Shown here: positions 38,104 through 49,127 of the stretch, piece by piece
Numbering within the stretch: position 1 is the stretch's first letter
Layout: each line of letters begins with the position of its first letter
Assembly: GCA_033239525.1 (NCBI GenBank)
Contig: BSYO01000033.1
Location: 11,876,901 to 11,940,900 of the forward strand
Source of the DNA: Nepenthes gracilis
Lineage: Eukaryota; Streptophyta; Magnoliopsida; Caryophyllales; Nepenthaceae
DNA length: 64,000 bases
Direction: 5' to 3'
Translations under genes and position numbers: made by a program
Notes under the pieces: generated by a model
The model's database searches: none
The model's input: only the letters and a program-made list of their open reading frames with translations
Told to the model about the DNA's origin: nothing

Positions 38104-38797
38104 TATAAATAGGAGGGCCCTTCAACCAGTGTGGCTCATCCCTTAGCTGACATTGGAGGTGCAATGCAAGGGCCTTGGTTCGTCCCGCCTCTGGTGGGAG
38201 TCCGCGAAAGAATCGGATGGACTAGCTGGAGATCCAAAATTCTTGTTGAAGACTATTTTTATGCCCACGCCGTGGGTGGTTCCTCGTGTTTATGAGGGTG
38301 GCTCAACCACTCTGCTGTCGTCGCATGCCTCCCCTCATGGAGCGGCGTCCTTCAGTGTGCAGCGGGATCATGGTGGAGCTATTTTAGGGGATTTTCCCTC
38401 CGGTGTAGCACATCACTCACAATCCCTGTGCTACCAAGACCGCCACTCATACAATGTGGAGGGAAGGCGGCTGACGGAGCCTCCGTTACGGGAGTGTAGG
38501 CCCTTGGAGTCCTTGCCGGAGGCTCCTGCTGTAGGTGTTGGTTTTGCCTCAGTGGTTAACATTGGTTTTGTCTCCCGCCAGAGGCTGACCAACCCCCGGC
38601 TGCTCCCGGTGCTTGCGCTTGTTGGGTTGCCAACAGTGGGGCTACGGTGATCTCATCTAGATCACATTTCCCAACATGCTCCAAGCATCCGGGGCAGTTT
38701 CCCACGGGCCTAGGCCCCGTGCCATATTTTCTTCATCTTTCCGGTACTTTTGCTGCTGCAAACTTTATACTTTGTAAAGAAAATCTTGATTAATAAA
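38104..38797 (+). other. Possible antisense transcription unit 1 inside the Tat-like element
   Basis: A good TATA box (TATAAATAGG at 38104) is followed after about 690 bases by AATAAA (38792-38797). An open frame of 165 codons with no early ATG spans 38153-38650, and I recognise no domain in it. The 3' tail (AATAAAAGAAGTAACCCTTC) resembles the tail after the third unit near 42590. It may be a decayed coding unit or a non-coding transcript. Confidence 0.35.
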
Positions 38798-39238
38798 AGA
38801 AGTAACCCTTCTTCCTTGTTCTTCTATCTTGTAGCATGCATCTTTTCTTGTTGACTGCTTTTTTGGGTCGCTCTTATAGGCAATTTGCTTCTTCTGTTGC
38901 GTCGCACCCCATTCCGCTCGTCGAGCGTCTTCGGATGCCGCGGTCAGTTCTGCCGGTCTTGTCCCTCAAATCTTAATGTAGACTGTTGACGGGAGGATGT
39001 GGCAGGAGGAGACTTTTGGCGGCTGATGTCGTGGGAACTCAAACGCCACATGTGGATGTCACATCCGCATGGCCATTTGGCACATTAAATGTATGGGAAA
39101 TTGCGGGGTGATGCACCATAATGATTCGCCTTAGAAAGGTGCGAAGCTTCAGGGATTTGCCATGTGGAGGGCGTTTGCTGGCTTTCTTCTGGCACGCTCT
39201 GTCTTTAGAACGCTACCATTTTGATCGGGAATTTCACT

Positions 39239-39247
39239 TATTTAAAT
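39239..39247 (+). promoter_or_regulatory. TATA-like box before antisense frame A
   Basis: TATTTAAAT lies 114 bp upstream of the ATG at 39353, a normal plant leader length. The position relative to the frame, as with the boxes at 38104 and 40409, supports plus-strand transcription inside the element. Confidence 0.4.
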
Positions 39248-39352
39248 GCATGAGTTCCCTCCAAGGTTGCATGCTCTGTTTTTTTTAGACGACGTGAAGC
39301 TTCGTGCTGCCTTCGAGCCTTTTTCCCTCTATCTTCTTTCATTGTGACTTCA

Positions 39353-40042
39353 ATGGAAAGGTCGTCCTCGTCATCTGGGTTAGAGCCTTCTTCCGAAGAG
39401 CCCCAGATTGGGACCCATGCCTCTGGGATCCTTGGTGTGGCCGCGATTGACGCAGCAGTGGTGAAGGGATGTCATTCAGAGGCCACTGTTGTGGGTCCAA
39501 TGTGATTTTTGAGGGCACCTCCAGGCTTTGAGAGGGGGGAGATGTCTACCTCCTCGTGGGATCGTAGGCCCAGGAGGGTGGATCCTTTACTTCATCAAGT
39601 TGCTAGGGTTGTCGAAGACGTTGAAGCTAGGGTGCAGGTCGTAGTCGGAGAGATAGAACAGTTGAGAACTCGTGTCGCACACTTTGAGGAAGCCTGGGCT
39701 GAATCAGAAGTGAGCGCGTCCAAGCTTGCCGGTGCCAACGTGTAGGCTCGGGCCCGCATATTGGCTCTCCAAGAGGAGCTTGAGCGACTGAGGCTACAGT
39801 TCGGAGAGGAGCTCGCACGGATGGGGACTGAGCTATGGTCGAGGATTCTACTGGAGGAGGTCGGCCCTGCACTGGAAAGGAACTTCCAGGACGACATCTG
39901 TCTCAGCTGGAGGCTAGTCTCGCTGGAAAATCCAAACTTCCGCATCGGCATTCTAGACTCTCGAAACTTTAATGCCCTGACACGCGTGGACCTGTTAGAG
40001 TATCCAGCTCTAGATCCTTCTAAGCCTAGAGGGGGCCCTTAG
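39353..40042 (+). pseudogene. Antisense accessory frame A of the Tat-like element
   Basis: One reading frame of 229 codons runs from ATG 39353 to TAG 40040-40042, broken only by TGA (39503-39505) and TAG (39743-39745). These sites are readily explained as former CGA and CAG. It begins MERSSSSSGLEPSSEEPQIG. The middle is rich in heptad-like Glu/Leu/Arg (VEARVQVVVGEIEQLRTRV, LQEELERLRLQFGEEL), so a coiled coil is likely. I do not recognise its family. It lies opposite in sense to gag-pol, between integrase and the 3' LTR, where Tat elements often carry an extra frame. Confidence 0.55.
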
Positions 40043-40408
40043 TTGTACTTTGCAGTCGTGGGTTGCTGTAAAAAAAGTTATTAATGATCATTATAATACA
40101 ACTTGACACTTAATTGTGTCGTTTATTTTTTGTCGCTTGTTGTATTCGAACGATCTGTCTTCTCTCGTGTGCGCCTGTCTCGGAAATTTTGCTGCCACCG
40201 CCCCTGGCGATCAGAATTCCCGCATTGAATACGGGTGTGACAGCGGGGATTTCGACAAGTAGTTGAGGCGATGTCGATTTGCTATCTGACAAGAGGTTAT
40301 GATTGGCTGTCGCTTGAGGCCCACAACGCTCCTGCTGGGCCGGCATGTGGCCAGGCCATTTAGTGAGGGCGTCATTTGGGTTTTTCCGCATGCTGGCACC
40401 TCATGATC

Positions 40409-40416
40409 TATTTAAG
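40409..40416 (+). promoter_or_regulatory. TATA-like box before antisense frame B
   Basis: TATTTAAG lies 77 bp upstream of the ATG at 40493. A GA-rich leader (GAGAGAGAGAG) follows directly before the start codon. Confidence 0.4.
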
Positions 40417-40492
40417 CGACGTTTCAGCAAAATCCCTTCTTTGACGTTTCCCTACATTGAAAGTTTTTGACTTGTTCCACGGAGAGAGAGAG

Positions 40493-42529
40493 ATGGCAAA
40501 GAAGAGAGGGTCTCCTTCCTCTTCACGAGCTTCTAAGGTGAGTCGCTATAAGGTTGACAACACGAGTTTCATTCTGATGATGAGTGCCATTGCTGCTTTG
40601 ATGGTGGACTATGAGATCCCCAATGATTGGGCTTATCGTGCTCCTGGCTCCATGGGTAGAGCCAACGCTCCTCCAGATAGCTTCGTCACTATTTATGAGC
40701 ACCATCTGAGAGGAGGGCTTTGTTATCCCATGGCATGCATCTATACGTGTTGGTCGAGGCATTGGGTGTTCCTGTGGTGAGGCTTCACCCCAATGCCGTT
40801 CGTTATCTGGTTTCGCTGTGTGTCTTCTCCCTCCTGCATTTTGGCACGTTCGACGCAAAGGCAACGAGATTGATCTTTCGCTTTACGGAGTCAGATGATT
40901 GGATCTCCCTATCTTCGAGGACTGATTTTCAGTTCCAGGGGACCAACCCCGACTCGGTGAAGAACCGGAAGAGACGCTTCTTCTTCCTGCAGGAGCCTTC
41001 TGACTCTGAGCTCTCGCGTGAGTGGGGCCCGATCTCGTAGTACTTCCATGGGAAAGTGTCCTCAGAGGATACTAAGGATACGGCGGAGTTGGTCGCCGCC
41101 ATTAACTCCCAGATGGCGACGTTCTCCATTCAGGGTTACTATCTGACATCCCTTACTTTCGAAGCCACTAGATGGGGGCCTTCATCTGGCTGGGGCATCG
41201 CTGGCTCTTCGAAGAAAAAGGCCTAGGACGTTTTGATTCCTGAGTTATCCGGAGAAGACGCTGAGGAGAGTTGTTCGCTGTTGGAGTCGCCTTCAGATGA
41301 GGAGGACATCGAGGCTCCATTGAAGAAGTTGAGGAAGGTCGGAGGTACCTCCACCCGGAGATCGCAGAGGTTGGCTGCAAGGTCCGCCACACAAGCCCAG
41401 AGCCTAGCCCCCGAGGCAACGTCGAGGGTCAAACTACGGGAGGGAGCCGCCGAATTCATACCGATTCTCACTGTGGTGCTAGCTGAGTACGGTGTTCTTG
41501 CAGTGGAGCTTCATTCAGGTGAAGGGTTTTCTGCATGCTCCTTTGTTGATCTGGAGCCGCCAGAGATGATCGTTGAGGGTGCTCTAGCCATGGAGGGTGG
41601 CGCGTTAGTTCCTGAGGAGCTAGAGGGAGCGCGCTTGCTGGGGCCAGAACCAACTTTTGCGGGATCTTTAGAGCTTGCTGGGCCTTCTGTTGGGCCATTT
41701 CTGGAGGTAGGCATCCAGGAGGATGCTCCCATGGTGTTGGAGGTTAAAGCAGTGTGGGAGGCCAGCCCACCAGGTGTTGAGTTGACTTTAGAGACTATCG
41801 CAGTAGGGACGGCTCAGGAGCCGGAGCCCCTAAGCGTTCCCACGCCTCCTGTGGCTCTAGACCATCCAGGCTTCGCAGAGGTCGCGACTGAACATGTGGA
41901 GCCCCCAGCTTGTCTGCGTTAGGAGACTTAGCCTACCATCTGGACGCAACTTCCGCTCAGGTATAATCGTTTTGAGCTAAACATTTATTTGTAGTCTAGG
42001 GTTCCGAGAATTTTTGACTTTTTTTCTTCCTATGCAGGCTCCTGGGGAGATTGACTCTCATGACGAGCTGGCTGCTCAATTGCATGGAAACTTTCACCGC
42101 GGGTAGGAGATTGCCCAGCGTATGAGAGTTAAGGTCGCTTTCCTCCAAGAGGAGAGCGAACGGCTGTAGGGGGAGAATGGGTAGATGTAAGAGGAGATCA
42201 GGCGCTTGAAGGAGGATAGTGGCCAGCGGGCACTGGAAGCTACACATCAACGACAGGAGGTCGATCAGTTGAAGGAGATGGTCATTGCTCTTGAGGACGA
42301 CAATTCTTGCTTATCCAAAGATCTGAGGGCACGACTCACTTCGTCGGAAGCGAACCTTATCTTGGAGGCCAGGTTTTAGGACGGCATTCGCTTATGCCGC
42401 AGGATTGCCTCGCTTATGCTTCTTGACATTCTGGAAGGAGTCTTCCATCTAGGCAACTCTGAGATTCGTGACAAGTCTCGCCTGAGGAATTTCCTTGAGG
42501 AGACTAGTCCATCAAATTCTCGGGAGTAG
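40493..42529 (+). pseudogene. Antisense accessory frame B (plant gypsy-associated 'Transposase_28'-like protein)
   Basis: Opens at ATG 40493 (MAKKRGSPSSSRASKVSRYK). DYEIPNDWAYRAPGSMGRAN, PPDSFVTIYEHHLRGGL and LHPNAVRYLVSLCVF match the conserved region of plant proteins labelled putative gypsy-type transposon (Transposase_28). A frameshift lies near 40725-40745. The second frame then runs to 41922 with TAG at 41038 and 41224. It includes an acidic stretch and the basic patch RRSQRLAARS. A GT-AG intron is likely at 41961-42037. The next exon (42038-42529) is a coiled coil (EEIRRLKEDSGQRALEATHQ) with stops at 42104, 42167, 42182, 42188 and 42377, most where Gln fits. The function of this family is unknown. 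Its orientation is opposite to gag-pol. Confidence 0.7.
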
Positions 42530-43600
42530 CTTTACTTGTATATATTGCTTCCGCCTTTTTTCGTCACTTGTTAGTGCTTTGTACAAATGAATGAAAAGAA
42601 GCACCCTTTTTTACATTTAATACCTTCAAGTGTGACTTTAGAGATAATATCTTGTATTTAATGGCTAAGCTTATAAAGCTATTGTCGCCAAGGCCTCAAT
42701 CTGACGCCTTCTTGCACTGCACTTGTCCTTCGTCAGAGGATGTCGTCGCATCTCGCGCATTTAATGTGAATCTCGATCCAGTAAAGTGGACATCGTCGCA
42801 AGCCTCATTGAGCCATGCTAAGGGCCAGCTGGGTTTTCAAACCATAGTAGTTGGGCTCCGAGTCTAGGCTTTTTCGCACGTGGTACTTACATTAGGTGCT
42901 CGGCCCCCGCTCAGGACATCATCGCTATCATGTGCACAGTCCTAGTATATGACCATTGTAGATTGATGGTGCTCTCTTATTTGGAAGAAGGTCGGACGCA
43001 CGCTGCGATTTTTGCCCACTAAGGTTTTGGTGGCCGTAAGTTAGGGACTTCAAAAGCCTCAAGCCTGGGTGTTTTGACTGCCTGGGTCATTTGGTTTGGG
43101 ACCATGGTTCCCTAGGCTGTATGGGCCACACGGCGTGGAGCCGTGGTTTGGTGGTGACTGCTTTTGGGTTGTTCGACGCAAAGCCAAGTTAGTGGGCCGC
43201 TTAGGACCCTTTCAACGTAGAGTCGAGCTCCGGATGTGGCCGCTTTAGGGCCGCTCGACACATGGTTGAGACTCGGACAAGACCGCTAGTAGGCCACTTG
43301 ATGCCAAGCCAAGGTTTCGGGGCCACTTTGGGCCACTTGACATGGGGTCGAGGTTTTGAGGTGGCCGCTCTCGGGCTGCTTGGCACGGTGCCAAGGCCTC
43401 ATTTTATAGACGGACGATAGTCCTCCCGATTTATGGGCAGTTTAGGTCATTTTGTTTTTTGTAATGCCATACATGCAAACACTCACATGAATGAGAACAC
43501 AAACTAATAGGAATGACGAATTTTATTAAATGAAAACATAATGCATATACAAACATTCCCATGGTGTGCGTGTACACCTTACCTAGGCCAACGCAGGGTT
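42530..43600. other. Spacer between antisense frame B and the end of pol
   Basis: The first 120 bases look like the 3' UTR of frame B (AATGAATGAAAAGAAGCACCC near 42588). Non-coding DNA with irregular tandem repeats follows. The end of the integrase frame is met from the other strand near 43610. Confidence 0.5.
43080..43405. repeat. Irregular tandem repeats in the 3' region of the Tat-like element
   Basis: Short related units built on GGGCCGCTYGACAC, GTCGAGGTT or CAAGGTT and GTGGCCGCT recur near 43122, 43165, 43194, 43247, 43329 and 43373, at intervals of roughly 30-80 bases. Tandem repeats at this place are known in Tat/Ogre-type elements, where they can seed satellite DNA. Confidence 0.6.
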
Positions 43601-43609
43601 ACTGGTACT

Positions 43610-44700
43610 ATTTTCTTAGATTGGTGGCGTTCTAGGTCCGAGGGACCAGTTTGCTATTCTGGGCGCGTAGCTTGTACGCTTCAGTTCGGAGGATTGTGGA
43701 GACGAGGAATGGGCCTTCCTAGCTAGGGGAAAGTTTGTTCCTGCTCGCAGCTTTTCCTATGGCCTTTACGCTCTGGAGGACCAGGTCTCCAACCTCAAGC
43801 GGGTGTGCCCTTACCCGCTTATTATAGTACCGTGTGATACGCTGCTGGTAGGCTGTGGTCCTCAGGTGGGCTGCGTCTCAAACCTTTTAGAGCAGGTCCA
43901 AGCATTCTCTAAGTCTCTGGGAGTTCATGGCCGAATCGAAACATTCGACCCGTTAGCAAGGTAGCCCTACTTCAATGGGGACTATGGCTTCAGCCCCATA
44001 GTAGAGGCTGAAGGGTGTTTTTCTTGTCGATTCCTGCAGGGTTGTTCGATATGATCAGAGCATGGAAGGCAACTCATCAACCCACGAGCCCCCTGCGTCC
44101 TCCATCTTGGTATTCAATCCAAATTGCAGCGTGCGGTTGGTGACTTCTACTTGCCCATTTACCTGAGGGTATGCCACAGACGTATGGATCGGCTAGATGC
44201 ATAGACTTACACAGTATTTGGTGAATCATTTGCCGATGAATTGGATTCCGTTGTCGGTCACTATGACCTCAAGAATCCTAAAGCGGCAAATGATGTTTTG
44301 ACGGAGGAACTCCGTCCGCTCTGCTCGAGAATTTGAGCCAGAGGGACTGCTTCTACCTACTTGGTTAAGTAGTCGATGCTGACGATAAGGAATTTCTTTT
44401 ATCGAGCCCCCATTGCGCGAACGGCCATGAGAATTGAAGGTTGCGCAGCTCCATATGTGGAAGGTGCATCATGAATCCATGGACTTGACAGCTTTCACAT
44501 TTTTTTTCACGAATTCCAAGGCATCTCGTTTCATTGTGGGCCAGAAGAGACCCTGCTATATGATCTTGAATGCGAGGTTTTCCTTCCAACCTGCGGAGCC
44601 ACAGATGCCGAGGTGGACTTCGTTTAGGGTGTACTCAGCCTCCTCAGGGGTCAGGCATTTTAGGTAAGGAGTGGAATACCCTCGCCTGTATGGCCTCACA
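43610..44700 (-). pseudogene. Integrase remnant of the Tat-like element
   Basis: Minus strand. The HHCC finger is degraded: EVHLGICG keeps one His, and the Cys pair has become NVKAVK. The catalytic core keeps all three acidic positions: ASP in VSIDYLTK, ASP in VTDNGIQFIG and GLU in GQVEVTNRT. The C-terminal domain reads HPLEVGDLVLQSVKA and then EGPFLVSTI. Stops replace Trp in TKWVEA and before EGPFLV, among others. In an intact element it would insert the cDNA into the genome. Confidence 0.85.
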
Positions 44701-45330
44701 TCGAGGTTCGTGTACCAACCTGCCGGCTTTTTGATCAGTTTGGCCTCATGCGCATTTTCGGGCAACGTTTCGTCCGTTAGAAACTTTCGATACGGGGTCA
44801 TCCAATTGTCGCCCTCATCAATCTGTAATACTTCCTGGTGTGAGACGACAACACTAGTACCGGCCAGGGTTTCCCGTAGGTCACTGGCATACTGTTCCAG
44901 AGATCCTGTAGCTACGCCTTTAGCTAACCGGTCAGCTTTCCAATTTTCGGCTCTAGGCATGTGTTCAATCTTGAAGTGCTCAAAGTCGTGGCTTTGGACC
45001 TTTGCTCTCACTTGGTACTTCGTGAGCTGAGGGTTCGATACCTTGAAGGTTCCTTGGATTTGATTAACCACGAGCTCTAAGTTACTCTGCACAACAGTGA
45101 CTTGACAAAACACTCCTTTGTTAGATGAAGTCTTGCAAGAAGGGCTTCGTATTCCGTCACGTTATTAGTAGTGGGAAAGGTCAGTGCAACGAAACACTTA
45201 ATCTTCGCGCCGTCTGGAGTTCTGAGCACAACTCCAACTCCGCTACCTATCTAAGTGGATGACTCGTCCACATTCAAGGTCCATGTTGGAATGTCAGGAA
45301 AGTCCATACTCCTCAAGCTGTGAGGGTCAT
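44700..45330 (-). pseudogene. Second (archaeal-type) RNase H and linker
   Basis: Minus strand: TWTLNVDESS, a stop, then IGSGVGVVLRTPDGAKIK and TNNVTEYEALLARL follow the order of the extra RNase H carried by Tat elements. The first Asp and the Glu are kept. The later Asp (usual SDSQLVVNQ) is changed (QSNLELVVNQ), so activity is unlikely. The linker KIEHMPRAENWKADRLAKGV is typical of the family. Confidence 0.75.
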
Positions 45331-46655
45331 CTAGAGTTGGGATCGTCGCCTCGACGATGAAGTCCTCTAGGGCCTGACTCTTGAGGGCTTTCTGCGGCCA
45401 GAACTCCACGTCAAACTCTCCCAACTCTATAGCCCATTTGACTAGTCGCCGGAAGGTTTCTGGAGGATCGACTTCAAGGGTTAGTCCGTTAGAACGACGA
45501 TCCGTGAGATTGGACGTCAGGTCACAACTTCCGTGCCGAATAGATGTGCGTTAACGCGATCGTTTCGGCATGCAGGTAGCGGGTTCCCGCATTTGTTAGT
45601 ACCTTACTCACGTAGTATACCGGTCGCTGTGCTCCCTCCTGCTCATTGACTAGCATGGAGCTGAGTGCCGTGTTTGACATAGCCAGGTAGAGGTATAGGT
45701 CCTCATCTGCGGATGATGAGCTTAGGAGAGGTGGGTTGACGAGGTATTCCATTAGCTCTTTAGAAGCTTCATCACTCTCCTCGGTCCAGTGAAATCTGGA
45801 CGATTTCGTTCCTCTAAGCGCCTTGAAGAAGGGTAAGTATTTCTCTGCAGACTTGGCTAGGAATCGCGAGAGGGCTGCCAGTCGTCTTATGAGTTTCTGT
45901 ACTTTCTTCACCGTTCGTGGAGGTTTTATGTCGAGGATGGCTTTGATTTTTTTTGGGTTCGCTTCTATACCATGTTGTGACACGATGAAGCCCAGGAATT
46001 TTTCGGAGGTCACCCCGAATGCGCATTTGGCTGGGTTGAGCTTCATCCTATATGCTCGGAGGACCTGAAAGGTCTCCTCTAGGTCACGGATATAGCCGTC
46101 GGTTACCTGGGTTTTTACAAGCATGTCATCGACGTACACTTCCACGTTCTTATCTATCTGAGCTTCGAACATCTTGTTTACTAGGTGCTGATACGTTGCC
46201 TCGGCGTTCTTGAGGCCGAAGGGTATCACCTTATAGTAGTACGTCCCCTAGTCGGTCATAAATGATGTGTGTTTCTCATCGTCCGGGTGCATCCTGATCT
46301 GGTTGTAACCTGAGTAGGCGTCCATGAAACTCAGGAGGTCGTATTCGGACGTGGAGTCCACCAACTGATCGATCCGAGAGAGAGGAAAGCTGTCCTTTGG
46401 GCAGGTTTTATTTACGTTGGTGAAGTTTACGTACATCTACCACTTGTCGTTGCTCTTCTTTACAAGCACAATGTTGGATAGCCAATCTGGGTACTCTACC
46501 TCTTTAATGAATGCAGCGTCCAACAGTCTTCTTACTTCCTCCCTTATATCTACCAACATCTCGACGGAGTGGTTCCTGCGCTTCTGGCACACAGGCTTGT
46601 GGTTGGGATCAAAGCCTAACTTGTGAACCATTGCTCCAGTCAGAATTTCGGGCAT
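45331..46655 (-). pseudogene. Reverse transcriptase and first RNase H of the Tat-like element
   Basis: This is the best preserved part. Minus strand: VRRLLDAAFIKEVEYPDWLS, FPLSRIDQLVDSTSEYDLLS, FMDAYSGYNQIRMHPDDE, VIPFGLKNAEATYQHLVNKM and YVDDMLVKT (catalytic YVDD intact), then KFLGFIVSQHGIEANPKKI and FHWTEESDEA. RNase H follows with LYLAMSNTALSSMLV and RPVYYVSKVL. TAG stops at KW-stop-MYV and TD-stop-GTYYYKV interrupt the frame; the latter stands where relatives have Gln. It would copy element RNA into DNA. Confidence 0.93.
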
Positions 46656-46754
46656 GTCGGTAGGAATCTATGCGAACATGTCAAAATTCTTCCACATGAA
46701 GGTGATTAATCGATCATAGTCAGTATGAGGGAGAGAGCTGCCGTACAGGGTCAT

Positions 46755-47300
46755 TTAGGTAGGATCAAGAGGAATTACTTCGGTTGCTTCTCCTGACTGG
46801 GTTTGTTGCAGCGTGACTTCATCGTGGAGATCTAAGTCTCCGTCCAGGAGGTCTAGCACCGTTGGAGTGACTTGGGATAAGTAGTACGTCTGTCCCATCA
46901 CCTGGTCCCCGAGCACCTCTCCTACACCGTACGGGATCGAAAACTTCATCTTTGGATGAGGAATCGAAGTAACTACCTCGAAGGCCGTGAGAAAAGGTTT
47001 GCCCAAGATGGAGTTGTAAATGGACGGCAGATCAACGACAAGGAATGTTAGTTCTCGCGTTGCAACGCGCGGGTAAGTTTCCATCATGATCTCTAGCTGG
47101 ACTATCCCTTCTACCGGTACAAGTTCGTTGTCCAGGCCGTATAGAGGGCCATCTGCCGCTTTCATTTGGCTTTTTTTTAGTCCAGGCTTAAAAAAGGCAC
47201 TAAGATGTAGCAAATTCTAAGAGTTTCTATTATCAACGAAGACCTATTTCAGTTGGTAGTTAACTGTACCGTCCGAAACGAGGAAGAATATAACAAGGGG
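46755..47300 (-). pseudogene. Aspartic protease remnant
   Basis: Minus strand. VFVDNRNS stands where Tat proteases have a V-D-G-G-S-S active site, so the catalytic Asp is kept but the following Gly is lost. After it come LLHLSAFFKPGL, YPRVATRELTFLVVDLPSIY and NSILGKPFLTAFEVVTSIPH, all in family order. The open frame runs 47213-46755. In an intact element it would process the polyprotein. Confidence 0.8.
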
Positions 47301-47559
47301 ATCCGAATGGAGAAATGTTACATGAGCCATATTGTCGCTACTAAAGCTAATGACATCACTCATATCCCTTATCTTTGCTCTCTTGCTGCTGAAAGTCTGC
47401 TCAGGCTATATTTGCCTGCTGCTCTTAGCCGACGCAGTTGAGGTCATATTGATAATGCTGGAGACCATACGGTTCCTGGGAGGCTCGCTGGCATCGCCTT
47501 CTGAGGCTGCAAGGACCTATCCCGAGCCCCTCATGAACCGTTTAAGGTGTCCGCAGCGG

Positions 47560-49057
47560 ATCAGATATTCTATTTTCTGCTGTAGGGTCCGGCAGTTCTC
47601 TGTGGAATGTTCGAAGCAATGGTGGTACTGGCAGTACTTCGTCTAGTCACTGCCGCTCGGGCTCTTGGACACCTTCGGCCACTTGAAGAACTTTTCATCC
47701 TGGATCTACATCAGGATATTCGCACAGGTATCGTTTAGAGGAGTCAAGGACGTCGGCTTGTGCTCCTTCCTTGATTTTGGCGAAAGACGTGGTTGCTTGT
47801 AGCGCTCTTGGAAGCGGTTGCTGTCGTCGTTCCTCTTGTTGTCGACAGTAGGTCTGGAAAGCTCCAAAGGGCAGTCCGAGAACCTCCAGAGGGAGGTCCA
47901 CACGCTCGGGACGCTTTGCCTCATTGGCTTCCTCTGCAAAGATGTAGGTTCGGACAATGGTTTCTGCTTCCTGAAAGGATTGAGGGTGCTGATGCGACAG
48001 GTGCTTGAAGAAGTCTCTTACTGCCAACGCAGCAATGAAGATGTTGAGTTTCAACTCGTCAGAGAGTTGGGGGATCTGACGCGCCTCAGCAATGAAGTAG
48101 TTGAGAAATCGCTTCAGACTTTCATTCGACCTCTGGTGGAGGCTGAACAGGTACCACGGCTGCTTCTCCTCTCTTCGGCTGGAGGCGAACTGTCCGCAAG
48201 CTCGTCGAAGGAGCAGATGGAATTTGACGGGAGGCTGTGAAACCAAAGCAGCGCGTCTCCCCTGAGGGTGACGGGGAAGCACTGGCACATCATGGTCTCA
48301 CTTGCTCCCTAAAGGGACGGGTAAGTACGGAAGCAGTTGAGGTGATCCATCAGGTCCTTGCTCCCGTCATATCCTTCCAGCACAGGCATCTTGAACTTGT
48401 GAGGGAGCGGCTGAGTCCAGAGATCCATGGCGAAGGGCAACCTTCGCTGGTCGGCGGAGGACTGTGCGGGCTTCTCCTTGTGCAGGAGATCACAAAGTAC
48501 TTTTACATTCTCCTCTATCGGTGGGTTGGACTCGTTTCTCTGCACGTTGATGATTTTGTGGAGCTCCGTGTGACCCTGTTGGTTTGGCTGAGCTTGTCAG
48601 TTGTGGCAACTTTCTGCGTGGGGTGGCTGCGCACCGCTGGAGTCTGAGGCTGTCGGCCTCCTTCCCAGCGGGAGTTGCGGGGTTTACGCCACTTTGGACT
48701 CTCCTCCCGCTCATCTTGGTTAGGGTGGCTTCTAGCCAAAGACTGGGCCCTACTGTAGAAGGTCATCTGGGCCCCAGTGTCATTAGGCTGGTCTAATCTT
48801 TTCCTGGGGTCTCCTACGCGACGCCTTCCTCGCCTGGAGGAGGACGCATGGGATGTTGGAGGAGCAGCCCCCATCCATGGCGTGCCCATCCGGCTGTAGA
48901 GGGTCTAGATTATCGGCCTCATATCACCCATGTCTGCTGCTAGGCGGTGAATGTCGGGCTTCTGACAGACGTCTACGTGGCTACCCACTACGGGGTTGTT
49001 GCTGCAGGCAATGGCATCTCTTGCTAGGGTACTAACTTGTGCCATGGTGTTTACCAT
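47560..49057 (-). pseudogene. Gag remnant of the Tat-like element
   Basis: Minus strand from ATG 49057 (MVNTMAQVSTLARDAIAC), about 70 bases inside the 5' LTR. After a TAG and frame changes the conserved gag core follows: PLPHKFKMPVLEGYDGSKDL, MDHLNCFRTY, FPVTLRGDALLWFHSLP, YLFSLHQRSNESLKRFLNYF and IPQLSDELKLNIFIAAL. The C-terminal HHCFEHSTENCRTLQQKIEY and IRCGHLKRFM is the Tat-type finger-like motif. There is a frameshift near 48290 and another near 48170. Gag forms the particle core. Confidence 0.88.
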
Positions 49058-49103
49058 CTTATTGCAAAGAAAGGAGTATGAGAAGGAGACGCTAGGTTTC
49101 TTG

Positions 49104-49126
49104 TCTCATTCCCACAGACGGCACCA
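49104..49126 (-). other. Primer binding site region
   Basis: Directly inside the 5' LTR, the minus strand reads TGGTGCCGTCTGTGGGAA. This is the usual plant gypsy primer site form (TGGCGCCGTCTGTGGGAA) with one change. The tRNA was not determined. Confidence 0.75.
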
Positions 49127-49127
49127 A

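Noticed and set aside
41233..41922. Long plus-strand open frame of 229 codons, at first sight a host gene
   Set aside because: It shares its frame with 40720-41232, lies inside the LTR element and continues the Transposase_28-like accessory frame, so it is annotated as part of frame B.
47818..48647. Two long plus-strand frames (140 and 136 codons)
   Set aside because: They are antisense shadows of gag on the minus strand, where conserved gag motifs are found.
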